Assembly (NCBI GenBank): GCA_030658975.1
Contig: JAUSBL010000029.1
Span: forward strand, 1 to 64,000
DNA: 64,000 nucleotides
Origin: Candidatus Latescibacterota bacterium
Lineage (GTDB): Bacteria; Krumholzibacteriota; Krumholzibacteriia; LZORAL124-64-63
Reading direction: 5' to 3'
Shown piece by piece: positions 52,151 through 60,453 of the stretch. Made by a program: the position numbers and the translations under genes. Numbering within the stretch: position 1 is the stretch's first letter; each line of letters starts with the position of its first letter. Below the pieces are notes generated by a model that saw nothing but the letters and a program-made list of their open reading frames with translations, was not told where the DNA came from and made no database searches.

Positions 52151-52879
52151 ATGGGCGCGACCCAGGAAAGCTTCGACCTGCGGCCGGGACGCGTCCTGGC
52201 GCGCAAGTTCGAGGTGATCCGCCGCCTGGGCGCCGGCTGGGAAGGCGAAGTCTATCTGGTGCGCGAGAGCGCGACCGGCATCGACCGCGCCGCCAAGCTC
52301 TTCTTCCCGGAGCGCAACCCCCGCAACCGCACCCTCAACGAGTACGCCCGGCGCCTGCACCGCCTGCGCGAGTGCCCCATCCTGGTCAGCTACGTCACCC
52401 AGGAGACCGTGCGCGCGAACGGCGCCGACGTGTCGGTGCTGATCTCCGAATTCGTGGACGGCGAGATGCTCTGCGAGTTCCTGGCGCGCCAGCCCGGCCG
52501 CCGCCTCGACGTGTTCCAGGGGCTGCACCTGCTGCACGCGCTGGCCGACGGCGTCTCGGCGATCCACGCCAACAACGACTACCACGGCGACCTGCACGCC
52601 GCCAACGTCATCGTCCGGCGGCTGGGCCTGGGCTTCGAGGTCCGCCTGCTCGACCTGCACCGCTGGCCGGGCTCGCGCAGCTCGAACATCCAGGAAGACG
52701 TCTGCAATCTCGTGCGCCTGCTCTACGACGTGCTGGGCGGATCACGCACCTACGCGAAGCACCCGCCCGAGATCAAGGGCGTGCTGCGCGGCCTGCGCCG
52801 CTCGCTGATCCTCGAGAGCTTCCGCACCGCCGGCGACCTCGCCCTGCACCTCGAGACCATGCCCTGGGAATCACGGTGA
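52151..52879 (+). CDS. Compact protein-kinase-like protein
   Basis: A 242-residue protein with the protein kinase fold. The glycine loop LGAGWEGEVYLV, the lysine in DRAAKLFFPE (near 48), the catalytic loop YHGDLHAANVIV (Asp near 147) and a metal-binding DLH in VRLLDLHRW (Asp near 168, where DFG is expected) are visible. The activation segment and APE motif are missing and the C-lobe is short. HGDLHAAN resembles aminoglycoside phosphotransferase/RIO-type loops, so the target may be a small molecule or a protein. It starts 16 bp after the deoxyhypusine-synthase-like gene, in the same operon. Activity is plausible because Lys and both Asp residues are present. Confidence 0.85.
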   Translation: MGATQESFDLRPGRVLARKFEVIRRLGAGWEGEVYLVRESATGIDRAAKLFFPERNPRNRTLNEYARRLHRLRECPILVSYVTQETVRANGADVSVLISEFVDGEMLCEFLARQPGRRLDVFQGLHLLHALADGVSAIHANNDYHGDLHAANVIVRRLGLGFEVRLLDLHRWPGSRSSNIQEDVCNLVRLLYDVLGGSRTYAKHPPEIKGVLRGLRRSLILESFRTAGDLALHLETMPWESR

Positions 52880-52898
52880 GCCGGGCCGGGGGCGCGGC

Positions 52899-53603
52899 GT
52901 GAGTCCCGCCGGCTTCGACATCCTCCACGAGAACGGGCCCTGCCTGGTCGTCGGCAAGCCGCCGGGGCTGCTGACGCAGTCGCCGGCGGGCATCGACAGC
53001 CTGGAGGCGCGCGTGCGCGCCTTCCTGCAGGCGCGCGACGGCCGCGCCCCCGGCGCCCACCTCGGCGTCGTGCACCGCCTGGACCGCCCGGCGAGCGGCG
53101 CGCTGCTGCTGGGGCTCGCGCCGGCGACCACGCGCGAGCTCAGCCGGCAGATCGAACAGCGCCTGGTGCGCAAGCTCTACTGGGCGCTGGTGGCCGGCGC
53201 GCCGACGCCGGCGGCGGGCGCCTGGTCGGACCACGTGCGCAAGGTGCCGGACGAACCGCGCGCGGAGATCGTGCCGGCCGACCATCCGGACGCCCGGCCG
53301 GCGACGCTGCGCTACCGCACGCTGCGCGGCGGGCCGGACTTCACCTGGCTCGAGATCGAACTGGAGACGGGACGCACGCACCAGATCCGGCTGCAGGCAG
53401 CCAGCCGGGGGCATCCGGTGCTGGGCGACGCTCAATACGGGTCGCCGTCGCCCTTCGGGGAGCAGCACGCGGATCCGCGCCTGCGGGCGATCGCGCTGCA
53501 CGCGCGGTTGCTGGGCTTCCGCGATCCGACCGCTGGACGGGATGTGGAGATCGTCGCGGAGCCGCCCCCGGCCTGGGGTGGACTCCTGCCCCGACCGGCA
53601 TGA
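52899..53603 (+). CDS. RluA-family pseudouridine synthase
   Basis: A 234-residue RNA pseudouridine synthase. The catalytic aspartate is in VVHRLDRPASG (near 58-66), with VVGKPPGLLTQ upstream and ETGRTHQIRLQ, GHPVLGDAQYG downstream, all typical of the RluA/RluC/RluD group. No S4 domain is present, so it resembles RluA or TruC-like enzymes; rRNA or tRNA target not identifiable. It begins with GTG 19 bp after the kinase-like gene, most likely the last gene of the operon, and a hairpin terminator follows. Confidence 0.9.
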   Translation: MSPAGFDILHENGPCLVVGKPPGLLTQSPAGIDSLEARVRAFLQARDGRAPGAHLGVVHRLDRPASGALLLGLAPATTRELSRQIEQRLVRKLYWALVAGAPTPAAGAWSDHVRKVPDEPRAEIVPADHPDARPATLRYRTLRGGPDFTWLEIELETGRTHQIRLQAASRGHPVLGDAQYGSPSPFGEQHADPRLRAIALHARLLGFRDPTAGRDVEIVAEPPPAWGGLLPRPA

Positions 53604-53604
53604 A

Positions 53605-53638
53605 AAGGTCCGGACGCCCCGCAGGGAGTCCGGACCTT
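53605..53638. terminator. Terminator between convergent genes
   Basis: AAGGTCCGGAC (53605-53615) pairs perfectly with GTCCGGACCTT (53628-53638). On the minus strand TTTT follows, giving a good terminator for the coiled-coil gene; on the plus strand there is no T-run, but the stem may also stop the operon. Confidence 0.75.
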
Positions 53639-53657
53639 CGCGATTCGTCCCGGGGCT

Positions 53658-54419
53658 CTAGCGGCTGCCGGGCACCTTCAGCTGCGTGTCGTAGACCTTG
53701 CGCCGCGACTTGGCGAGGTCGACCTCCTTGGCCGACAGGTCCTTGAGGCGGTCGGCCTCCCGGACGCGGGCGTCGAGGGTCTGGCCTTCGTACTTCCGGA
53801 TCTCGGCCTCTGCGGCCTGGAGCTGGGTCAACAGAGAGGCCGTGAGGGGCTGACGCAGCAGTTCGCCGCGCTCGTTGCGCTTGGTGGCCAGCTTCAGCTC
53901 TTCCTCGCAGGCCCGGGCCGACGCCGTCGCGAATTCCACCAGCGCCTTCGCGTGAGAGACCTCGCGCGAGCGCAGGTCAGCGCGCCGCTCCAGGAGCTGC
54001 TTCTCCAGCTCGGCCTGCTTCTTCTGCCCCTCGAGATCGAGCTTGCGGACCTCGTCCTTCTCCTTCTTGGCCAGGTCCAGCCGGCTCTTGACGGCGTCGA
54101 GCTCGCTCTGCTTCAGGCGGATGCGCATCTCGGAGCGGGCCTTCATCGCCATCGCCCTCTGCAGGCGCATCTCGCCCTCGGCGCGCTGGGCCTGGGCCGC
54201 GTTCATGGCGGACTGGATTTCGGAGATGTCGCGGATCGGGACCAGGGCGAGCAGCGAGTCGGCCGCCGCGTCGAAAGTCTGCACCGCAGGCTGTGCGGAG
54301 GTCGCGGTCGACAGCACGCCCTGCGCGACGGCGCCGCCGGCGGCGCCGACCACGACGGCCGCCAGCACGAACAGCGACAGGGACAGGGATCGTCTCGTCT
54401 TCCGAACAACCATCATCAT
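53658..54419 (-). CDS. Exported coiled-coil protein
   Basis: A 253-residue protein. AGGAGG precedes three tandem ATG codons (54419, 54416, 54413), and the N-terminus holds a signal peptide (SLFVLAAVVVGAAGGAVAQ). Residues about 60-245 form long charged helices with heptad-like Leu/Ala spacing (LKQSELDAVKSRLDLAKKEK, EGQKKQAELEKQLLERRADL). One cysteine (ARACEEEL). No family is recognised; the arrangement resembles periplasmic coiled-coil adaptors or OmpH-like chaperones only superficially. Convergent with the RluA gene and divergent from the metzincin-like gene. Confidence 0.75.
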   Translation of the reverse strand: MMMVVRKTRRSLSLSLFVLAAVVVGAAGGAVAQGVLSTATSAQPAVQTFDAAADSLLALVPIRDISEIQSAMNAAQAQRAEGEMRLQRAMAMKARSEMRIRLKQSELDAVKSRLDLAKKEKDEVRKLDLEGQKKQAELEKQLLERRADLRSREVSHAKALVEFATASARACEEELKLATKRNERGELLRQPLTASLLTQLQAAEAEIRKYEGQTLDARVREADRLKDLSAKEVDLAKSRRKVYDTQLKVPGSR

Positions 54420-54520
54420 CGAGCCTCCTGGTTGAGTGCAGCCATAGGCGGACGCCAACGTCCGCAATGCCGTCCACAGGATATTCATAATCGACCACTG
54501 TCGCATCCCTTAACGGAATT

Positions 54521-54550
54521 TTGAACGTTGATATTCGCTTGTGATATCAT
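54521..54550 (+). promoter_or_regulatory. Possible promoter of the metzincin-like gene
   Basis: TTGAAC (54521-54526), 18-bp spacer, TATCAT (54545-54550), in an AT-rich patch. Transcription would begin near 54557, about 52 nt before the ATG. Confidence 0.45.
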
Positions 54551-54608
54551 CCTGATCGACGATCGCGCCCGCTCCGCGGCGGGCCCGCCCCCTACAAGGA
54601 GCGCCGAC

Positions 54609-56591
54609 ATGACCGGCATTCACCGTGCCCATGCCCGACTACCCGGCCTCGTCCTGATCCTGCTGTGGGCTCTCGTCCCACCGGCGCTCGCCGACGACGC
54701 CGGAACGCCCGGGACGCTGTCCGCATCCGTCGCCGCCGCGCTCGGCGCGCCAGCCGACCGGATCATGCTGCAGCAACTCACCTCCCTGCCCGAACCCGGC
54801 AAACCGGCGACGGTCGATCTCGTGCTCGAGGGCCGGGCGGTGCGACTGGCGTTGACGCCACGTTCGCTGCGGGGACCGAACTTCCGGGTACGTGTCCAGG
54901 GCGCCGACGGCGAGTTGCGGACGTTCGCGCCGGCGCCGCCCGCCACCTGGCGCGGCGAGATCGCGGGCGAACCCGGCAGCCGGGTCGTCGCGTCGCTGGT
55001 CGACGGCGAACTGCACGCGTCGGTGCTGCTGCCGGGCGACGCCGGCGAAGCCGACTGGTGGTCGGTCGTGCCGGTGCGTGGGCTGGCGCCCGATACGCCG
55101 GCTGGCACTTTGCGGGATCTGGTGGCCGTGGGACGCACGTCCGATCTCTCCCCCGACGGCGCGACCTGCGCCGCGCCCGACGGCCCGAAGGCGCCGCCGC
55201 CCGCCGCCGCCGCGCGCACGGACCGTTCGCCGACGACGGTCGACGTGCTGGAGATCGCCTGCGACGCCGACGTCGAGTACTACGCGCTGAACGGGTCGTC
55301 GGTCGCGAACACGGTGGCGGACATCGAGGCGGTGCTCAACGGCGCGGCCGACCTGTTCGAGTTCGACGCGCAGACGACGTTCGCCGTCGGCGACATCGTC
55401 GTGCGCACCGCCGAGCCCGACCCCTACGCGACGACCAACCCGTACGCGTTCATCGTCGAGGTCCGCACCGAATGGCTGGCGAACCAGACGGACATCGAGC
55501 GGGACCTGGTCCAGCTCTTCACCGGCAAGGATCTCGCCGGCTCCGCGGTGGGCATCGCCTTCTCCGATCCGGGTGTCTGCAGCACCTACTACGGCTACAG
55601 CATCGTCCAGTCGCGCTACACCACCGCGATGGCCTACCGCGTCGCGAACTCGGCGCACGAGATCGGCCACAACTGCACCCTCTACCACTGCAACGACGAT
55701 GAAATCATCTGCCGGATCATGTGCGCGAGCATCGGCGGCTGCTCCTGCGCGCTCCACTCGTTCGGGCCCCTCTCGACGGCCCGCCTGCGCAGCTACCTGG
55801 CCGGCGTGGCCTGCCTGGGCACGACCGAGCTCGAGTTCCCGCACGCGACGCTGCCCTTCACCGACAACTTCACCGCCGTGAACCTCGACCCGGCGAAATG
55901 GACGGCCGCCGACAACGCCTATCCCAGTTCGGGACGTTTGCAGATCGCCCACGGCGGCGGCTGGAGCCCGGAGTTCTACCTGGGCACCGCCCGCACCCTG
56001 CCGATCGCGCTGTCCGGCCGGGCCGACGTCAGCTACAAGGTGCGCCCGCTGGGCGTGATCGCCGGCCAGCGGCTGTGGGTGGAGTACTTCGACACCGCTA
56101 CCGGGACATGGATCATGCTGAACAACATCCAGGCGCCGGGCGGCACGCCGGCCGACTACACCACCTACACGCACACCACGCCGCCGGAGGCCACCGGCGA
56201 CCTGTTCAGCCTGCGCTTCAGCGCCTACGGCAACCAGGGGAGTTCGTCGACCGACTGGCTCGTCGACGACGTGGCGATCACGGCCTCCGCAGTCGATGTT
56301 CCGTCCGTACGCGCCGCCGTGCTGCTGCGCGGCGTGCGGCCGAACCCCTTCAATCCACAGGCAGAGGTCGAGGTCGCGCTCGACCGCCGGCGCCACCTCC
56401 TGCTGCGGGTGTTCGACGTCACGGGGCGCGAGTTGGCGGTGCTGGCGAAAGGCGATTTCGGCGCCGGCAGGCACGCCTTCGTCTGGGAAGGCCAGGAATC
56501 CGGCGGCCGCGTGGTTCCATCGGGAACCTATGTCGTCCGGCTGGAGTCCGGGGAGATCCGCGAGAGCCGGCTCGTCAGCCTGGTCCGCTGA
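54609..56591 (+). CDS. Secreted metzincin-like metalloprotease with FlgD-like C-terminal domain
   Basis: A 660-residue exported protein; AAGGAG precedes the ATG and a signal peptide ends near ALADDA. A propeptide-like region (about 30-190) is followed by a peptidase domain in the style of reprolysin-like M12 enzymes. The zinc motif is H350-EIG-H354-NCTLY-H360, with the three histidines correctly spaced, but the usual glycine is Thr357. A Met-turn candidate (ICRIMCAS) follows. Next come a jelly-roll-like domain (about 415-565) and a FlgD-like Ig domain with VRPNPFNPQAEVEVAL ending RLVSLVR. It probably degrades extracellular proteins after prodomain removal. The peptidase domain is cysteine-rich. 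Confidence 0.87.
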   Translation: MTGIHRAHARLPGLVLILLWALVPPALADDAGTPGTLSASVAAALGAPADRIMLQQLTSLPEPGKPATVDLVLEGRAVRLALTPRSLRGPNFRVRVQGADGELRTFAPAPPATWRGEIAGEPGSRVVASLVDGELHASVLLPGDAGEADWWSVVPVRGLAPDTPAGTLRDLVAVGRTSDLSPDGATCAAPDGPKAPPPAAAARTDRSPTTVDVLEIACDADVEYYALNGSSVANTVADIEAVLNGAADLFEFDAQTTFAVGDIVVRTAEPDPYATTNPYAFIVEVRTEWLANQTDIERDLVQLFTGKDLAGSAVGIAFSDPGVCSTYYGYSIVQSRYTTAMAYRVANSAHEIGHNCTLYHCNDDEIICRIMCASIGGCSCALHSFGPLSTARLRSYLAGVACLGTTELEFPHATLPFTDNFTAVNLDPAKWTAADNAYPSSGRLQIAHGGGWSPEFYLGTARTLPIALSGRADVSYKVRPLGVIAGQRLWVEYFDTATGTWIMLNNIQAPGGTPADYTTYTHTTPPEATGDLFSLRFSAYGNQGSSSTDWLVDDVAITASAVDVPSVRAAVLLRGVRPNPFNPQAEVEVALDRRRHLLLRVFDVTGRELAVLAKGDFGAGRHAFVWEGQESGGRVVPSGTYVVRLESGEIRESRLVSLVR

Positions 56592-56612
56592 GGCCGCGCC
56601 CGCAGGCCGCGG

Positions 56613-57317
56613 TCAGGGCCGCGCGAAGCGGCCCCAGTACACGATCATGTACCCGACCGTCGCGCCGGCGTGGCCCAGCATCGCCGGCCAGGCGTTGCCG
56701 AGGCGCTCGCGCAGCCAGCCCCAGAAGCAGCCGGCGGCGAACACGGCCAGCAGCGCCGGCAGCGCCGCGGACCACGACCCCAGCAGCACCAGCAGCGTCA
56801 CGCCGTGGTAGGACGCGTACGCCAGCGCCGCCGCGGCGATCGCCGCCGGCCGCGGGCGCCAGCCCGCCAGCCGCGTCTGGACGTGCCCGCGCCAGTACGA
56901 CTCTTCCGCCGGGCCGTTGAGCAGCAGCATCACCGCGAGCAGGGCACCGCTGTGCGACCGGTCGATGCCCCAGCCCGCCAGCCCGTCCAGGACGCGCTGG
57001 TCCACCAGCAGGACCCCCTCCAGAAGCTTGAACCCGAGCCAGGATCCCGCCGCCATCGCGACGCCGACCACGAGGCCGGCGAGCAGGCCGGCCCCGACAC
57101 GCCCGCCGGTCCACCCCACTTCCCGCGCGTGGGCGCGCCAGGAGCGGCGCCGCAGCAGCACGTTGTCGATCAGCGGCCAGAGCAGGCAGATCCCGAAGTG
57201 GTAGGTCAGGAAGACGGCCCACACGCTGTGCAGGCCCGCCAGGGCGGCGACCACGACGGCGGGCGGGACCAGCAGCAAGAGGAGCGCCTCGCGCCCGCTG
57301 CGGTGTCGATCGACCAT
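56613..57317 (-). CDS. CPBP family intramembrane metalloprotease
   Basis: A 234-residue inner-membrane protein with seven or eight hydrophobic segments. The CPBP (Abi/CAAX protease) motifs are present: GPAEESYWRGHV with the EExxxR signature near 136-141, YASYHGVTL with the first histidine, and MLGHAGATVGYMI with the second. Relatives include type II CAAX proteases and MEROPS M79/M82-like enzymes. The start at 57317 is chosen from homology; an open frame continues upstream but is antisense to nothing useful. Located 68 bp downstream of the lipase-like gene on the same strand; function unclear. Confidence 0.85.
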   Translation of the reverse strand: MVDRHRSGREALLLLLVPPAVVVAALAGLHSVWAVFLTYHFGICLLWPLIDNVLLRRRSWRAHAREVGWTGGRVGAGLLAGLVVGVAMAAGSWLGFKLLEGVLLVDQRVLDGLAGWGIDRSHSGALLAVMLLLNGPAEESYWRGHVQTRLAGWRPRPAAIAAAALAYASYHGVTLLVLLGSWSAALPALLAVFAAGCFWGWLRERLGNAWPAMLGHAGATVGYMIVYWGRFARP

Positions 57318-57385
57318 GGCGACATCCCCGGGCGCGCGTCGCGCCGGCGCAGGTGCGGGAACCCGGACATCCGTCCGCGGCGCGT

Positions 57386-59557
57386 TCACTCCACGAGCAT
57401 CACCCGGGCCGTGCTCACCCCGCCCGCGGCGCGCAGCCGCAACAGGTAGGCGCCCGCCGCCGGGGATGAACCGCCGGCGCTCCCGTCCCAGACCGCCGCC
57501 TGGCGCCCCGCCGGCAGGTCGGCGTCGAGCAGGACGGCGACGCGGCGACCGCGCAGGTCGAAGGCCTCCAGGAGGGCGTGCCCGGCGGCCGGCAGTTCGA
57601 AGCTCACGGTCGTGCGCGGGTTGAAGGGGTTCGGGAACGCCCGCAGCGGCGCGGCGGCGACGGCCGGCAACGCCTCGGCCGCGGTCACGCCCTCGCGCAC
57701 TTCGTCCAGGAACCAGAGCGCCGACTCGGGCGTGATGCTCACGTGCTCCTGGTTCTGCAGCGGCACGTGGAGCGCGTCGAAGGTGGTGCGGCTCATCAGG
57801 TCGGGATCCGCGAGCACGTCGTGCAGCGGCCCGACGCCGGCGAGGTCGAGCGCGCTGATCGTCGGGATGAAGCAGTGGTGTCCGAAGAGCGCCTCGATGT
57901 CGCCGTAGGGCACGCTGGTGGTGTCCATCTGCGCCATCGACGCCCGCCAGCCGCCCGGCGCGCCGTCCCACGACACGGCGCCGGCGACCGTCACGTCCTG
58001 GTAGGTGTCCGGCAGCGGCCAGATCACGTTCATCACGCCCTGGAAGATGCGCGCCGAGTTCTGCTGCGGCACCGCCCACACGTTGCCCCGGATGTCCACC
58101 AGGAACGAATCGTACTGGTAGCGGATGATCTGCTGGCCGGGCGCGAAGCCCTGGCCGGCGACGGCGCCCGAGCCGTTGGCCACCGCGACGCGGCGGCAGG
58201 GCGGCAACCCGACCGCCTGCAGGTCGGCTTCGAACGCGGTGCGCAGCGGGTCGGCGGCGGCCGTGGTGCCGCTCGTGGCGAGGTGGTGCTGCAGCAGCAG
58301 CTGCCGCGCGGCGGGCGTGTCGAGGCGGCTCAGCAGGAAGGCGGCGGCCTCGGAGTCGTCCTGGAAGAAGTCGAGCCAGTGCTGCAGGCCCAGCGGGATG
58401 ACGGCGCCGCGCTGCGGCGAGTCGAAGGCGATCCAGGTGCGCACGCCGGAATCGATCTGCTGCTGAGCGAGCCAGCCCAGGGCGTAGCGCGAGACCAGGC
58501 CGCCCATGCTGGCGCCGATCAGCGCGCTGGTGCGCTGCGGGCCCGCGGCCGCGCGGACCATGCCCAGCAGCTCGGTCAGCACGAAGGCGTTGCGCTGGAT
58601 GGGCGCGGTGGCGGACGCGAAGTCCAGCACCACGGCGTCGAAGCCCTCGGCGCGCAGCGTCTCGATGAGCTGCTCCTGGTTCAGCATCTCGTAGAGCACG
58701 TCCCAGCCCATCGTGTCGTCGAGGTCGAAGCCCTCGACCACGACCACCGGGTTGGTCAGCTGGGTGCGGCCTTCGGCGAGGTAGACGTAGGCCGAGCCGG
58801 CGCCGGCCGCGCCATCGTAGGGCAAGCTCGCCGTGACGGACCAGGTCTCGGTCGGCTGGGGGGTCTGCAGCGCGGCGACCTCGAGCGTGAAGGCGGCGTG
58901 GCGCAGGGCGCCGTCGGACGTCGTCGCGCGCAGACGCAGCGTGCGGGCGCCCGTGGCGGCGTAGCTCACCGCGAGCCGGCCGTCGGGGCCGACCGTGCGC
59001 CAGCCGCCGCCGTCGTCGGGGTCGACCTCGAGGCGCGGCGGCAGACCGCCGACGCACAGGTCGGCGGCAAAGGACAGTTCGATCCGGGCGCCGCGGTACG
59101 TCACGGGGCGCAACGCGGCGGCGGCGAAGACGCGACCCCGCTCGACGTCGGCGCGGTCCCAGCGCTGCCGGTCAGCGGACGGGCCGGGCCGCAGGCGGTC
59201 GTAGGGCGCGTCCAGCAGGGCGACCGGTACGACCTCGGGCGGCGCCGCGGCCAGCGCGCGCCGTTCCAGGTCGCGCGGCTCGGGCCAGCCGCGTTCCACG
59301 AGGCTGGAGCGGCGCAGTTCGAAGAGCATCTGGCGCCACAGGCCGGTCGTGGCCGCGGGCGCGTTCCCGCTGCCGTCGAAGCGCTCGAGTCCGGCCAGGG
59401 GGGCGGCCAGATCGACGAGCGTGCCGCTCGGGACGTCGGCGACGGTCAGGCCGGCGGGCAGGGGAGGCGTGCCTGCGAGGGGGCGCGCCGCCACTTGTGC
59501 GACCAACGCCAGAGACACGAGCAGGGTGGCGAAGACGGTGATGCGGTTCCTGGACAT
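57386..59557 (-). CDS. Secreted lipase-like (alpha/beta-hydrolase) protein with FlgD-like C-terminal domain
   Basis: A 723-residue exported protein; GGAAG precedes the ATG at 59557 and the signal peptide ends near AQVAARP. The middle holds an alpha/beta-hydrolase: NPVVVVEGFDLDD strand, nucleophile elbow ALIGASMGGLVSRYALGW (Ser near 350), and AFDSPQRGAVIP, resembling triacylglycerol lipases and PGAP1-type esterases. HCFIPTISALDL and later VPLQNQEHVSIT (His) complete a plausible triad. The C-terminus is a FlgD-like Ig domain, FPNPFNPRTTVSFEL, ending ARVMLVE. Likely cell-surface or secreted esterase; substrate unknown. Confidence 0.85.
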   Translation of the reverse strand: MSRNRITVFATLLVSLALVAQVAARPLAGTPPLPAGLTVADVPSGTLVDLAAPLAGLERFDGSGNAPAATTGLWRQMLFELRRSSLVERGWPEPRDLERRALAAAPPEVVPVALLDAPYDRLRPGPSADRQRWDRADVERGRVFAAAALRPVTYRGARIELSFAADLCVGGLPPRLEVDPDDGGGWRTVGPDGRLAVSYAATGARTLRLRATTSDGALRHAAFTLEVAALQTPQPTETWSVTASLPYDGAAGAGSAYVYLAEGRTQLTNPVVVVEGFDLDDTMGWDVLYEMLNQEQLIETLRAEGFDAVVLDFASATAPIQRNAFVLTELLGMVRAAAGPQRTSALIGASMGGLVSRYALGWLAQQQIDSGVRTWIAFDSPQRGAVIPLGLQHWLDFFQDDSEAAAFLLSRLDTPAARQLLLQHHLATSGTTAAADPLRTAFEADLQAVGLPPCRRVAVANGSGAVAGQGFAPGQQIIRYQYDSFLVDIRGNVWAVPQQNSARIFQGVMNVIWPLPDTYQDVTVAGAVSWDGAPGGWRASMAQMDTTSVPYGDIEALFGHHCFIPTISALDLAGVGPLHDVLADPDLMSRTTFDALHVPLQNQEHVSITPESALWFLDEVREGVTAAEALPAVAAAPLRAFPNPFNPRTTVSFELPAAGHALLEAFDLRGRRVAVLLDADLPAGRQAAVWDGSAGGSSPAAGAYLLRLRAAGGVSTARVMLVE

Positions 59558-59767
59558 GGCACTTCCTTCGCGGTGGTTCTGGGCACGCGGCCGCACTCCA
59601 TGGTGGATTCTATCATAGCCGGGCGTCGTCCTGACCGGGCGGCCGCCACCGGGCACTCTGGCCGATCATGCCACAAAATGAGATAAAATTAGACCGCTAT
59701 TGCATCCGACTGGGCGATCGTGTCATGATTGTCGGCGCACACCCATGGGCACAGACAGGAGATCTTC

Positions 59768-60430
59768 ATGATGAACGACAAGTTGGATCGTCGCGCCGCT
59801 CCCGGCGCCGGCCGGTGGCTGGTCTGCCTGTCGGCCGTGGCGCTGCTGGCCGTCCCGGCCGCGATCGCACAGGTCTGGACCGAGGACGGCGACGCCGGCG
59901 ACCTGCTCGGCACCGCGCAGATCACGCTCGGGACCGGCGGCCTCACGACCATCGCAGGCGTCCTCGCGGGCCACGACGACGTCGACCTGTACTGCATCCA
60001 GTTGACGGCCACACCGCCGGCGGGCCTGCCTCTGGTCTCCCTTCAGTGCCTCCAGGATGCCGGCCCGAGCCCGTGGCTGTTCGACGCCGTCGGGATGGGA
60101 GTGCGCGCCAACCAGGTCTGTTCCGGCGGCATGAAGATCCTCACGGCGCCGAACGTGTCCCTGGCGCCCGGCCTCTACTACGTCGCGGTGTCCCACCCCG
60201 GCCGCGAGCCGTCGTCGGCGGGCGGCGACATCTGGCAGATCCCGGCCCTCGGCCCGCAGAGCCCCGACGGCCCGGGAGCGGGCAGCGGGTTGTTGAGCTG
60301 GCCCGGTACGCTGGCGATCGTGCCGCCCGCCTCCTACCAGATGACGCTGGGCTGGATGACCTTCTGCGACGGGGCCACGCCCGCGGAGCGGGCCTCCTGG
60401 AGCACGCTCAAGTCGATGTACGGCAACTAG
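59768..60430 (+). CDS. Secreted protein with WSTLKSMYGN C-terminal tail
   Basis: A 220-residue exported protein of unknown function. AGGAG lies 8 nt before tandem ATGs (59768); the signal peptide is WLVCLSAVALLAVPAA, cleaved near AIAQVW. The mature part has strands typical of pre-peptidase (PPC-like) domains, with DDVDLYCIQLTA and LAPGLYYVAVSHPGR, which are common in secreted proteases' C-terminal modules. It ends FCDGATPAERASWSTLKSMYGN, the Cys-spacer-W-x-x-L-K-S-M-Y tail shared with the proteins at 19006 and 42292. Monocistronic; convergent with an HNH endonuclease gene. Confidence 0.75.
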   Translation: MMNDKLDRRAAPGAGRWLVCLSAVALLAVPAAIAQVWTEDGDAGDLLGTAQITLGTGGLTTIAGVLAGHDDVDLYCIQLTATPPAGLPLVSLQCLQDAGPSPWLFDAVGMGVRANQVCSGGMKILTAPNVSLAPGLYYVAVSHPGREPSSAGGDIWQIPALGPQSPDGPGAGSGLLSWPGTLAIVPPASYQMTLGWMTFCDGATPAERASWSTLKSMYGN

Positions 60431-60453
60431 CGTTGCCTGTCAGCGGGACTCCG

